Shown here: positions 26,801 to 37,034 of the stretch, piece after piece
How positions within the stretch are numbered: the stretch's first letter is position 1
How the letters are laid out: the number at the start of each line of letters is the position of its first letter
Assembly: GCA_025331565.1 (NCBI GenBank)
Contig: JAFREQ010000042.1
Span: 4,494,501 to 4,558,500, forward strand
Direction of reading: 5' to 3'
Length of the DNA: 64,000 bases
Source: Holacanthus passer
Lineage: Eukaryota > Chordata > Actinopteri > Pomacanthidae
Position numbers and translations under genes: made by a program
The notes under the pieces: generated by a model
The model's database searches: none
What the model was told of the DNA's origin: nothing
Seen by the model: the letters and a program-made list of their open reading frames with translations, nothing else

Positions 26801-28187
26801 TTCAAGAACAAACAAACTCTACCGGCGAGATGTATCTCCTGTTACCATAAAAAACTTTTGATCTGAAAGATCTGCAATAAAACTGGCCTAACTGGTATTA
26901 AATAGTCTAATGCATAAGGGAAGTCTGAAGTCTATAGTTTTATGATAAATATGTGAGGTGTTGCCAAATGTGACTGCCGGGAAGCAGAGCTGTGTATCCG
27001 TAATAACCATCATAATAAAAAAAGAATATATTACCCAACATGGTGAAATTGTGTTTGGGTTTGACCACAACTTGTAGATATAAAAACATTAAAATGCTGA
27101 TGATAACGTATCACACTGATAACGACTAATAAAATATGAACCATTGATGTCACCAAGGCCTGATTAACATCTCTGTATATCACAAACATGAATAGTTGAG
27201 GAAACAACATTTGCAAATGAGATCTGGACATTGATTTCCCTTCCTAAAAAGTCTCTTTGTCTCTCACACACAGTATGTCATCATCAGCATAAATGTTGTC
27301 TTTTAATGTGTTTTCTCTTGGTCTTGATTCCAGGTGCATCCTTTCCCTAATAAAACATGGGACACGTGCGCTGTCGTTGGGAACGGAGGAATCCTGGCCA
27401 ACAGCAGCTGTGGAAAGACGATCGATTCAGCTCAGTTTGTTATCAGGTGAGAAGTGTGTCCAGTGTCGTGGAAATGAGCCTCTGTTGAAATTCCACATAA
27501 CAATCTCTATATCGTCTTTGCTGCTCGTTCAGGTGCAACCTACCTCCTTTGAAAAATGGCTATGAGAAACACGTTGGCATCAAGACTGACCTTGTGACAG
27601 CAAACCCAAGCATCCTCTTAGAGAAGTGAGCACGAGGATGAATCACGCTGCATTCAACCATAAAATGTTCCTTTTGTCTTGTTGCTTCACATCTCCTGTT
27701 TATTTTCAGGTATGGGGCCCTGATGGGGCGTCGCCGTCCGTTTGTGGAGAGCCTGCGAACCTACGGGGACTCCTTGCTGCTCATTCCCGCCTTCTCCTTC
27801 GGCCACAACACTCCTGTGTCCCTGCGGGCCTTCTACACCATCGAGGACTTTGAAAGCCCCACCAGGCCTGTCTTCTTTAACCCAGATTACCTTCAGAGTC
27901 TGGCCGGCTACTGGCGCTCCGAAGGCCTACGAGCGGTGCGCCTCAGCACCGGCATCATCATGGCTAGCCTGGCGCTGGAACTCTGCAGTAATGTGCATCT
28001 CTACGGGTTCTGGCCCTTCAGTAATCACCCACATGGATTTCACACCCTCACTAACCACTACTACGATGACAGACAAACCAAAACCAAATTCCACGCCATG
28101 CCGGCCGAGTTCGACCTCTTGTTGCGGCTGCACGGTCAGGGGGTGCTCAGGCTTCACCTGGGAGACTGTCGACCAGGTGAAAAGTAG
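21691..28187 (+). CDS. Alpha-2,8-sialyltransferase, ST8SIA6-like
   Basis: A Golgi type II membrane glycosyltransferase (GT29) that transfers sialic acid from CMP-Neu5Ac in alpha-2,8 linkage. Seven exons: 21691-21791, 23594-23668, 23805-23879, 24946-25090, 27334-27446, 27533-27625 and 27710-28187. They total 1080 nt, 359 residues, all GT-AG. It has a short cytosolic tail, a membrane anchor (about 8-30) and a stem to about 130. Sialylmotif L starts at C144 (CAVVGNGGIL) and runs through RCNLPP at 170-175. Motif S is around 277-300 (RLSTGIIMASLALELC), motif III is HYYD at 317-320, and motif VS has H329 and E334. Sequons are N138 and N155. KYG near 201, TYGD near 218, IPAFSF and LYGFWPFS resemble ST8SIA6 more than ST8SIA1 or ST8SIA5 from memory. 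This suggests the mono-sialyltransferase VI/VII/VIII group; the exact member is uncertain, so no symbol is given. Motif III flanks are unusual (NHYYDD in place of the usual HHYYDN). ATG context has G at -3. Confidence 0.92.
21792..23593 (+). other. Sialyltransferase intron 1
   Basis: A 1.8 kb intron. It contains a short CA run near 21831-21842 and a sequence at about 22762-22803 (CCCCACTGTGGGACGAATAA, then AAGGTTTATCTTA) that resembles the 3' tail of fish non-LTR retrotransposons. No coding exon is seen. Confidence 0.6.
22762..22803 (+). repeat. Possible non-LTR retrotransposon 3'-tail fragment
   Basis: Short fragment with the composition TTTCCCCACTGTGGGACGAA followed by a TAAAGGTTTATCTTA tail. 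Tails of this shape, ending in short ATCTTA-like units, are common at the 3' ends of fish LINE-type elements. The call rests on recollection of that pattern and on a very short stretch. Confidence 0.35.
23771..23799. repeat. (TG)n tract abutting the exon 3 acceptor
   Basis: About 14 uninterrupted TG units end only five bases before the exon 3 boundary (CACAG then exon at 23805), in the place of a normal polypyrimidine tract. The exon itself is 75 nt, a multiple of three, and encodes stem residues about 59-84. Confidence 0.9.
26478..26549 (-). tRNA. trnC-GCA: tRNA-Cys (anticodon GCA), copy 2
   Basis: A 72-nt cloverleaf on the minus strand with every stem fully paired: acceptor GGGGGTA/TGCCCCC, T-arm CCCAG-TTCAAAT-CTGGG, anticodon GCA in the loop CTGCAGA. 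It lies in intron 4 of the plus-strand sialyltransferase gene, so it is antisense to its host, like copy 1 in cacnb1. The first TTTT downstream on its strand is roughly 25 bases past the 3' end. Confidence 0.95.
26609..26718 (-). pseudogene. Degenerate tRNA-like relics next to tRNA-Cys copy 2
   Basis: At 26609-26670 the plus strand reads GGTGCACCCAGACTTGGACC, then a damaged anticodon region, then CATTTGAACCATTGAGCTAC. This is the order expected for a decayed minus-strand tRNA-Cys (T-arm, anticodon, D-arm). At 26686-26718 a second D-arm-like piece (GAACCGCTGAGCTAA) follows. Both are too damaged to fold. Confidence 0.45.
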
Positions 28188-29475
28188 TTCCCAGGCCGCG
28201 GGGCAGCTTACAGGGCAGGAGCAAAGTGCCTTCTTTGTAGCCTCAGGATGAAGCCAGTCAAGTGAATGAATGGACAGATCTATTTTGACTGGTGACACAA
28301 ATGAACTGTGTCCAAGCAAGGCGGATGCTTGGACTTGCAGTGAATGCTGAGCTGGGCTATCAGCAGCCGTGACATTTGCACTGAAATCAAACTGCAACAA
28401 TCATAAGACTGTTAACATTGTGTAAACAGTCGTAGAGTGTAACTAAAACTGTAACGCTATCATGTTATATTTATTACAACAAATGTTCCAGCTGGAGTCT
28501 GGAGGGAGCTATTTTGATTTAAATGGGAATCCTTTGTGAGACCTTTGTGGGGGTCAAGTGCCTTAATCAATAACTAATGACATAACTGACCACGGGAGCT
28601 TTTTTTTTTAAACAAACTGAATGTATTTTGAAAAAAATACCTCCTTTACATGAAGATTGTCTGGTTAAAAACACTTTAACGCTTGATGAAAACAGCAGCA
28701 CACTGAATGTGAAGCATCTTTTGAGATTTTTGTTAAAAACCACGTCTTACAAATAACCACTTTAAACCATTTAACCAGACAATATTCTGGCAACTGTTGA
28801 GGGGAAATGTATGGTACTCGCATGTTAATCACACAAATGTTGGTGCTGGTTGTGGAAGATTTCTGCACTCTTGTTCTCAATCCATGTTGCTGACACTGCT
28901 GGATGTGATACAGACGTAAGCCTGCAGGTCTTACTGTAATGTAAACTACAAACCATCATGGCTGCCCTCTGTGGGCTAGGGTCATCAGGGGACCCTATTA
29001 AATGATGCTCAGAACCAAGTACTGTGTTACAGTGTGCTACCCCTCGTCATCCCTGTGACCACACAGGGACAAGTACTGTCACAAAGTGGCAACGTACACA
29101 TGTTGGTACAATGTTAGTTTGGAAATGTTGCTGTAAATGCAAAATCAAAGCAGATGTAACTGACTTCAGTGTAAGGTGATATCATGTGAATTGTGCACTT
29201 TGGGTGAAAATTGAAACCTTTGGCTAAGCTTTCTTTTGGGACATTTGCTTCAAGACTTGGAGTCTTATGGAAATGGAAGTATTGCTTTTCACTTTTACAG
29301 TCTTAACATTGATTTTTGTCGTTCAGAGATACATAACGTACAAGCTGTAGTTGACCAAACTTGAGAACTCTCGGTGAGCCAATTTTAAAATCATTTGAAT
29401 GTTTGTGATTTTTGTTTTTCTGTGAACCACATGAGGTGAGAGGGAAAATAAAAATAAAGTGAATCAGTGAATAAA
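28188..29475 (+). terminator. Sialyltransferase 3'UTR and polyadenylation signals
   Basis: About 1.3 kb of non-coding sequence follows the TAG. Two AATAAA hexamers in tandem (29447-29452 and 29453-29458) make the most likely cleavage region near 29475. No other strong AATAAA pair was noticed nearer the stop. The assignment of the whole stretch to the 3'UTR is inference. Confidence 0.6.
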
Positions 29476-29910
29476 TATTTATCAGAAAACAAGTTATTTG
29501 TGTGTAATCAGTGGTTGGAGTGGAATTCCTTTCGAACCAGTCGGCAAAAGCTTTTTTCCCAGACGTCTCCGCTTGCATGATTTAGTGTCTTTGAGCCTTT
29601 TAAGTGGCCAAATCCTGCCAAGATTTGTCATTAAGATGCAGAATTTCTACTTGCAAGCAGAACATTTGGCTGGTTTTGGGAAACAGTTTGTGCTCAGTGT
29701 TCGTTTCAGGACTAGAACATTATATGATCCAGTGATTTATCAGCATAGTTCTGCACATTTTATCATCATATGTGCATTCTTCTATTGATTCTCTTCTTTT
29801 ATGTTACACCTCATACAGCATATTTTAACCTGATTGAAGCCATATTTCTCTTCAGTATTTGGCCTCATGTTTTTCCATATTTAATACAGCTGTGATTTCC
29901 TATACATCAC

Positions 29911-30686
29911 TGTACTGTCACAGTTCTGCCTGCTAGGCCTCTGTTTAGTTTTTGTTTAGCCTTAGATTTTCTCCTGCCTTAGTTCTGTCTTAGTTTTACC
30001 TGCCTTAGTTTTCATGTCATAGTTTTCGGTCAGTGTCCTGTCATAGTTCCATCTTAGTTCTGTTCGGCCTTAGTCTCTGTTATAATTCTTTCAGTTCTGT
30101 TGGTCTCGTCACAGTAGTCTTGTCATGTTGTAGTATTGTCTTAGTTCATTGTCTTGGTCTTAGTTTCTTGTCTCTGCTGTCGTGTCTTAGTTACCTGTCA
30201 TTGTTTACCTGTCTAAGTTCTGCCAGTCTGTCACTATTCACCTGCCATAGCTTCTCACCTCAGGTCCCAGTACTTTTCTACTCACCCCGCCTCTGCCTCA
30301 CCTTACCTGTCAGCCACTCCCACCTCATCTTGTCACCTGTGTTCCCAGCTGCAGCCAACTACTAATCAGGACATTATATAAGCCACTTCATTTCTGTCAG
30401 CCCTTGCCGGATTGTTCTTCTTCTCCTCTGTTCTTGTTCCCTCATGCCCATCTGTGCTTTCGTTGTGTTTGGATTTGTTTTGTTCGTCTCTCGTGATTAT
30501 TTTTTGGATTTGTTTCTGATTTTCTTTTATGAGACCTGTTGGACATTTCTGGATACTATCTTTGTCAGTGATTTTTGTTGTTGAGATTTGGTTGAGAGGT
30601 TGAGAGCCATTTCATTTAAAGACATTGTCTATTGTCTATCCTGGTGTGTTGCGCTTGAGTCCCTCCCCACTCCCCGTCACATGTAC
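29911..30686 (+). mobile_element. Solo LTR with 5-bp target site duplication
   Basis: The element runs from 29916 (TGTCACAG) to 30681 (CCCCGTCACA), 766 bp, with the TG...CA termini of LTR retroelements. It is flanked by the exact direct repeat TGTAC at 29911-29915 and 30682-30686. A TATA box (TTATATAAG near 30373) and a downstream TCAGCCCTTGCCGG-type segment suit a U3-R promoter. The 5' third is built of degenerate CTTAGTT-type units. No internal coding region, primer-binding site or second LTR is present, so it is a solo LTR left by recombination. A 5-bp duplication is common for Ty3/Gypsy elements, but family assignment is inference. Confidence 0.85.
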
Positions 30687-30689
30687 TTT

Positions 30690-33600
30690 CCACCTCACTA
30701 TGTCTGTCCTGCTGTAGGGCATCCTGCAGGTACAGGGCAGACCAGACATGCAAACATCTAGATGATACTTTAACAGACTCCTGAAAGAAGCCTTTGAAAG
30801 TACTGCAGAAGTTTTCGTCCTCTTTCCCTGTGCCCAATTTCATAATGGTAACATGTACACTGTCTCTGAAATGACATCTGTGCAGGGTTAGTACATTCCA
30901 GCCAATTAGGCCATTAATGGGATGAAGTGTTTGTTTCTTTTTGGAGGAAATAGCCCGCTGCCACAAGTTGCCATCCCAGACAACGCTCGTGGGATTCCTC
31001 TCATATCGGCAGTGACCTCGTTGTCATCCAGCTGCAGCACTCTGCTCAATCCCACTGGCTAGTCTCTCCAGGGAGTTTTTTTTTATTTCAGAGAATGACA
31101 AAAACATACTTTCCATTTCCATTTTTTGATGTTTATTCTCCAGGCAGTTTGGCTGTGAACTAATGACGACAGACACAAAGTGGAAGACCTGGTGGAAAAT
31201 AAGAGAACGAGGACACGTATTCAATCCTCATATTTCATTTCTAAGAGGCACTGAATCGTTTCTGATCGTTAAGTGGAATGATTGAAGAAATGATTGTATT
31301 GTCAAGGACTTCAGTTTTTAAAATCAGTGGCAAATTGGAGCAAACATCAAGCTCGTAATGCATTAATGTAATTTAAAGCCTCACAGACTCTGATGTTCTC
31401 TCATCACAAGCTGAAGTTCGACTGTCACCGAATGAACTGCCAAAGTGACAAACAAAATGACACGGCTGACAGGAGGCGATGTGACATCTCCTCGGCCTCC
31501 TGTGTTGTTCCTGCCAGTGACACAACATCAGCCCGTGTGACTGTAATTCTCCTGATAGGACTGCGGAGACCCCCCGCTCGCTCCCGATCAAAATCAGACA
31601 CAGATCTCTCACTGACAACAAGAACAGGACAATACTCAACGTTTCAAGAGCGGGAAGCCTTTTATTTCCTCGCATTTTTTTCCCCCGCTGCGGAGCCCAA
31701 ACAAAAGATGCCAAGACTTTATTCAAGATGCTTTTCTCATTTATTTTTGTAGGAAAATAGGTCTTTTCACATGCAAATCAAATGTATTCATCAAAGAATA
31801 TGAAAAAAATCTTTGCCAGGGGATACCAGAATGGCACTCAAAGAAATGTACATTTTACAAAAGGCATAGAAAAACACACAAACACACAAATGCATGTATG
31901 AATCAGAGTTTGTACTGGTAATACCACTGGTTTTATTGTCACATCCCACATGGGTGACTATAAGAAACATGTAGGGAAACAGCACAGCCTCACGACAACC
32001 TTTCTTCTGAACACAGACGTTTTACATAGATAGACAGATGCTGAGGGTGGACATTGTGGTTTTAGTGGTTTTAATTCTCTGCCTGTGTTGATATACAGCA
32101 CAGAGATAAATCACAAAGGAATAATGGTCTGGGTGAGCATCGTTCAAACACTGTTAACCTATGAAATGGTGATTGCACCGATCCTGCTGTAAGTCTGAAC
32201 AGTGGCCTGCAGCGGCTTTCTCTTAATTCCTTCAGCTGCAGGTAAATTCAAATGGCTGCTCAAATGCATATTGTCGCTGTTAAGTGAAATGTATCGCAAA
32301 TTTTATGTCATGCATTATCATTTTCTTTTCTCCCTCGCAAAAGAAAAGGTTGAATTCTTACTGTCAGTACTTCATTCATTAGCGATATGTTTCAGCTGGA
32401 AAACTTTAAAGAATTAAGCAGAATTATAATGACTCAAACATACAAGAAATGTGGTTTTGATGATGAGCAGCTCTCAGTGCACCTCCACAAAGAATAAATA
32501 TCCCTGAAAGAAACCACATCACTAAACCTGAGGGATTAGATTTTCCTACCTAACAGGCCAACTCACATATATATTATTATCTCGTAAATGCATTGTCACA
32601 AACAGCTCAAAAACACATTTATTTATATAAGACTATCAGTGCCAAATCAGACAGAGCACGTCACCATTAGTTTGTCTGTGTTTGCTTTTAGTGCTTCTTT
32701 AAAAAAAGCCCTGGTGACATTTTGGTTTTCACAGGACAGCGACAATATGCAAAGGAGAATAAACTAAAAAAGTATGTAAAAAGCCATTTCTATCCACTTT
32801 CTTTCTACTTTATTCTCTTTCTTTCTATGTCACTAAATAGACAAAAGAGAACAGGGCCACACAAGTACATAACTGTGCCACGGGGTAATTCTTTTGACCT
32901 GGATAGCTGCCCGGATTCTTACTTTCACCTAAAAACACACAAGTCTGAGCCACATGACCTAGAATAGTTTTGGAGATGTGAGGCCAAGCTGCCAGTCATG
33001 CAGACTCTGAGCAGATGGGGTCTTGAGTACCCCCCCATGGCACGTCCTCGCGACGCCGCTTCCTCGCTCTCTCGAGTGCTCCCTCCTTTGACAGGAAGTC
33101 GCCCTCTAGTGGCCCCAGCTGGCTCCAACTGCGAAGCGTCACCAGCTGCTGGTCATCTACTTCAGTTTGTTTCCTACAGGTTTTTTTTTTTTCCTGCTCG
33201 TCAAAAAGCAGTAAAAACTTTGCTCACTGAGGAAGAATTTAATGAGGGCTGATTGGCCTTCAGGGGAAGAGACTAACACTGACTGGGAAACTGAATCACC
33301 TGTGGCTTATTGGCAGCGGAGTGGCGTCAGCGGAGCCAGCGTCAATCACTGGTCTGACTGGAGCACTTCTGGAGGTTTATGACTGTCTGCTGGCTGGCTT
33401 GTTGAGGAGACAGACTTCTACGAGCAGCCTGTGCATGCGTTTATATGAGGGAAGCCACGTCACATTGTCCAGCCTCAACTTCACATGGGTGATGGTTTTT
33501 TCAGTTCTTGCTGGGACTCAGATCTTTCAGACTCATTAAATCAAGAACATAATGTGCCAGCTTTTCAGATTTGCTCCTGCTCCCAATTTACTGTCATAAA

Positions 33601-33750
33601 ATGAGTAAAGGCTTCTTTGGAAAGCTACTTATTGTGGGGCAAAGCTTGGAATGCTTTGAATAATTTGGCACTTTATGTCCTTCCCCCAACTGCTTCCATC
33701 AGCCAGTTTGTCTCCACACGCAGCTGTTCAGCAGATCTCAGAACAACGTC
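30690..33750. other. Intergenic, sialyltransferase to gjc1
   Basis: No gene recognised. Two stretches are low in repeats and could be conserved non-coding elements (about 30700-31030 and 31380-31740), and there is a CTCF-like motif at 33099-33112. The open frames at about 31373-31752 on both strands do not resemble known proteins. Confidence 0.55.
33099..33112 (-). promoter_or_regulatory. CTCF-like motif
   Basis: The minus strand reads CCACTAGAGGGCGA, matching CCASYAGRKGGCRS at 13 of 14 positions. The plus-strand context GCCCTCTAGTGGCC is a typical vertebrate CTCF core. It points left, away from the plus-strand motif at 34507. Confidence 0.5.
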
Positions 33751-35522
33751 GGAAAAGGAGTAACACAGTTTATTAAAACACAGCCCAGAGGGTTTACATT
33801 AAATACTGATACTGTAACATACGAGGAAAAGTCTGGCTTTTTTTCTTCACGTCATTAAGTCACTGTAGCCGACATATTATAAAAATATACTATGTCATAT
33901 TTCACATTTTTTACAATTGGAAGGCAATTTAAAACACAATAACCATAAATATCCATACAACTAGTTCATTTTTTAAAAAGAAGTTGTTTTTCTTTTTATT
34001 TTACAAAAACCTTGATTGAAAAAAAGAGTGTTTCCATATAAAACACTGGCTCGAACATAACTCCGTTTTCGAGTTTGATATTTTACATCCCATTACCAAA
34101 AAGCAATACACGTACTGTAATACAAAAAACAAGTGACTTTTACAAAAGGATTGGTCTCATGTAGGCATTTTTCCACAACTGGAGTAGCATGGCCACAGTA
34201 TTCCAAAGCTACAAACAACCAGGCTTCATGGCAGCCTAGCAGAAAATCTTGGCACTGACACTTGCATCACACAAACAGTGTTTGGTCTCACTATATTATA
34301 GTAATGGCTTTAAACCTTTTCCATTACAATGTGGTGATATTGCAGCCTTGTGCATCTGACACTGAGCGTGCAGCGCTGGGAAGACTCAACTGGCACAAGG
34401 CTGGTCAATAGAAAAGGAACACGACAGCTTGTTAAGGTGTTGCTGGATGCAGGTAGCATTGGCAACTGGTATCTACTCCCCAGTAAAGGAAGCCTGATAG
34501 AAGGTACCACTAGGGGGCAGTCATCTACAAGGCAGATGGATCACCAGTGGAGTGCAGAGCAGCCTTGCTCAATAGCCATGAAGAGCCAGAGAGACAAACT
34601 GAGAAGTTGAAGAGTAAGGTATAAAAACTGGATTGTTTATGCACCTTGTAAAAAATGAGATATTATCTTTCAGGGAATATCAGATGTAGATCGGGTAGAA
34701 AACCACCTGCTGAACGGTTTCTGAGCAGCAGCCGGCATAGTACACTTATTAAAAAAAAAGAGAGCACAGAAAACATATACAAACACACTGTCAAACGCAA
34801 AGTCACAGCAACATGACACTGTGATCGACACTGGAGAGAGAACAGACATGACTGACAGGACACAGCCTTCAGGAAGGTGATGTTCTCACTGCATCATGAA
34901 GTCACCGCTTTAGGCGCTGCCACCCAATTATGTTTCCTGTTATTGCATTTACATTGTTATGACGTTCCATGAAAACGTCATTATGGTACAAAGTCATAGC
35001 TTTAGCCAGGTCATATAATGACATGCCTTTGCCTTTGTATTATGATACTTGTCCCAAGAATTAGGATGCCAATGTATTAATGGACACAGTGTCTTTGCAG
35101 AGGAGCGGCCTGAAAATGAGCTAAGCCAAATCTGGGATCAATCTGATTTGCAACAGAACTCATTATCATTCAGTAATTTTCCAAAGTTCAAATCCCTAAG
35201 AAAGGATGAACGGGAAGACATCAGAGGTCAATAATCTGCTTTAGGACTCGAGGAGAACGACACATGTAAATGACAGACTGTCGCCTATTACAGTTTGTGT
35301 TGGTGTGATGTTTCAAGTTAGACAGTGATTAGCCCAGACAAAACATTGTCAGCTGCAACATCACGGTTTTTTAACACACCTCAGTACACAAACACACATC
35401 TTCTCCAGCTTGCAGGATTCTTTAAGGCACAGTGGTGTTTAAATATCCAAGGATGATTGCAACAGCTCGTCATCCAACCTCTAATATATACATGGCTTCA
35501 ATATGTGTCACTGTTTCTTGGT
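33750..35522 (-). terminator. gjc1: gjc1 long 3'UTR with polyadenylation signals
   Basis: Downstream of the gjc1 stop on the minus strand, AATAAA occurs at 34000-33995 and at 33774-33769. The second is the likely distal site, giving a 3'UTR of about 1.75 kb. The stretch is AT-rich and has no open frame of note. It contains a perfect CTCF-type motif (34507-34520). The extent of the 3'UTR is inferred from the signals. Confidence 0.5.
34507..34520 (+). promoter_or_regulatory. CTCF-type motif, perfect core match
   Basis: The plus strand reads CCACTAGGGGGCAG, which matches CCASYAGRKGGCRS at all 14 positions. It lies in the presumed gjc1 3'UTR, 1.4 kb from the oppositely oriented motif at 33099. 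Confidence 0.55.
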
Positions 35523-36980
35523 TTAAATCCATACGGAGGGCTTGCCCTCTCCTGACTTGCTGCTGCTGCTGTTGCTGCTGCTGCCTCCTCCGCTGCTGCC
35601 TCCTTTCCCGTGCTTGAATCTATGCTTGCGCTCTTTCTGGGGCTGAGGCTGTGGCTGCGGTTGGGCCTGGATGATGTTACTTTGGGGCTTGTCGTCCTGG
35701 TTGTCCCCGAGCTGCTCCTCGGCCCGGTGCTGCTGACTGTAGGCCTGGATGGCCGCCTCCAGCTGCTCATGAGCCTGCTGGATCATGTCTTTGTTCAAAG
35801 CCACGCGGGCCTCCCCTCCAGTGGGAAAGTTGTCCTCATTGCTACCAAACTGCTGCTGCTCCTCTTGTGCAATGTTTGCCCGGTTCTGCTTGCATGCCAT
35901 CTTAGCGTTGCTAAGGTCCGTGTAGGGCATCTGCTCTGGCTTTACCACAATGTTGTAGCCAGGTGGAGCCGATGGGGTGTTCCACGAGAAAGGGTAACCC
36001 ACGTAATCGGCAGCCCCGTCTCCACCCACCCCTCCCTCAGAGCCTGCCTCAGGCCCTGTCCCCCCTACTGAACCCTCCACACCCCCGTTGGTGCCCAGCA
36101 AACCCAGCTGGTACTCATCCTCCTGAGGCGGGCAGCGGCGACGACGAAGAATGTCACAGATGGAACCAATCCCCAAATGAAGCATCTCCCAAACATTGAG
36201 CACGAGACAAAGGACAGTGACACCGTACATGATGCGCAGGAAGATGGTCTTCTCTGTAGGCCGGGACACAAAGCAGTCAACGCTGTGGGGACAAGGTTTC
36301 CCCGAGCACACGAACACCGGCATCACACGAAACCCGTACAGCAAATACTGGCCTGCGAGGAAGCCTGCTTCTAGCACTGTGCGAGTCACCAGCTGCAAAA
36401 CATAGACCCGCATCAGCCCCTCGTCTTGGATACGCTTGCGTCCATCATGCCGGACTTTGGGTCTGGGTGTGGGTTGCAGTGGATCCCGTGGCCTTTTTGG
36501 GGGCTCGATCTCTGGCACCTCGTAGATCATAGGATCATCCTCCTGATCCTCCTCGGTCTCCTCGATGCCCCGGTGCTGCCGCGCCCCAAAGCAGATTTTC
36601 CTGGGCTTCCTGTGCGTGTAGCCGCCTCCTCCTGTTCTAACGGCAGCAGAACCACCTCCTCCTTTGGCTTCATCTAATCGTGCGATCTTGTTCACAGCGT
36701 AGCCCATGTACATGAGAGAAGGCATCGCCACCAAGATAATCTGAAAGACCCAGAAGCGAACGTGAGACAGAGGGGCAAAGGCGTCGTAGCAGACATTCTC
36801 GCAGCCCGGCTGGCCCGAGTTGCAGACAAACTTGCTTTGTTCATCATAGTAGATGGACTCTCCCCCGACGGCAGTGAGAACGATGCGGAAAACGATGAGC
36901 ACGGTGAGCCACAGCTTCCCCACGAAGGTGGAGTGGTTGTGGATCTCCTCCAGCAGCCGCGTGAGGAAGCTCCAGCTCAT
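35523..36980 (-). CDS. gjc1: Connexin 45 (gap junction gamma-1)
   Basis: A complete 485-residue connexin in one coding exon, as is usual for the family. Six subunits form a hemichannel; Cx45 is known from cardiac conduction tissue, smooth muscle and neurons. The N-terminus MSWSFLTRLLEEIHNHSTFV matches remembered human Cx45 exactly. Four membrane segments lie at about 20-40, 76-98, 190-216 and 245-270. Loop E1 has C53, C60 and C64 (C-x6-C-x3-C), and loop E2 has C225, C230 and C236 (C-x4-C-x5-C). The cytoplasmic loop ends in conserved KVRHDGRKRI. The C-tail contains PFSWNTPSAPPGYNI, poly-QP and Ser-rich stretches, and the terminal SVWI, a PDZ-binding end like that of Cx45. It is about 90 residues longer than my recollection of human Cx45 (396), from a Gly-rich insert in the loop (about 106-120) and Gly/Gln-rich tail expansions. 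Start context is ACCATGA. Confidence 0.96.
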   Translation of the reverse strand: MSWSFLTRLLEEIHNHSTFVGKLWLTVLIVFRIVLTAVGGESIYYDEQSKFVCNSGQPGCENVCYDAFAPLSHVRFWVFQIILVAMPSLMYMGYAVNKIARLDEAKGGGGSAAVRTGGGGYTHRKPRKICFGARQHRGIEETEEDQEDDPMIYEVPEIEPPKRPRDPLQPTPRPKVRHDGRKRIQDEGLMRVYVLQLVTRTVLEAGFLAGQYLLYGFRVMPVFVCSGKPCPHSVDCFVSRPTEKTIFLRIMYGVTVLCLVLNVWEMLHLGIGSICDILRRRRCPPQEDEYQLGLLGTNGGVEGSVGGTGPEAGSEGGVGGDGAADYVGYPFSWNTPSAPPGYNIVVKPEQMPYTDLSNAKMACKQNRANIAQEEQQQFGSNEDNFPTGGEARVALNKDMIQQAHEQLEAAIQAYSQQHRAEEQLGDNQDDKPQSNIIQAQPQPQPQPQKERKHRFKHGKGGSSGGGSSSNSSSSKSGEGKPSVWI

Positions 36981-37034
36981 GGTGTCGCTGGACAGTGGGG
37001 CAGACAGTGTCCCTCTCTCACCTGTTCACAGACT
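36981..37034 (-). other. gjc1: gjc1 5'UTR part of coding exon, with acceptor site
   Basis: On the minus strand a pyrimidine tract (CTCTTTCTCCCTCTTTCTG) ends in CAG at 37037-37035. Exon sequence would begin at 37034, 54 bases before the ATG. A non-coding first exon spliced to a single coding exon is the standard connexin gene plan. Confidence 0.65.

Larger units (their letters stand above)
25091..27333 (+). other. Sialyltransferase intron 4 (2.2 kb)
   Basis: The intron between exons 4 and 5. It carries an antisense intact tRNA-Cys (26478-26549), tRNA-like relics (26609-26718), a perfect CRE palindrome TGACGTCA at 25544-25551, and AT-rich sequence. No additional coding exon is apparent; the 82-codon open frame at 25989-26237 is unremarkable. 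Confidence 0.65.

Noticed and set aside
27742..28251. 169-codon frame overlapping sialyltransferase exon 7
   Set aside because: A +1 frame overlap of the real exon; the other frame carries the sialylmotifs and the correct splice phase.
27927..28400. 157-codon open frame antisense to sialyltransferase exon 7
   Set aside because: It is a shadow of the real coding exon and continues into the 3'UTR without its own signals.
35610..36071. 153-codon open frame antisense to gjc1
   Set aside because: A shadow of the connexin tail, kept open by its biased Gly/Gln/Ser codons.
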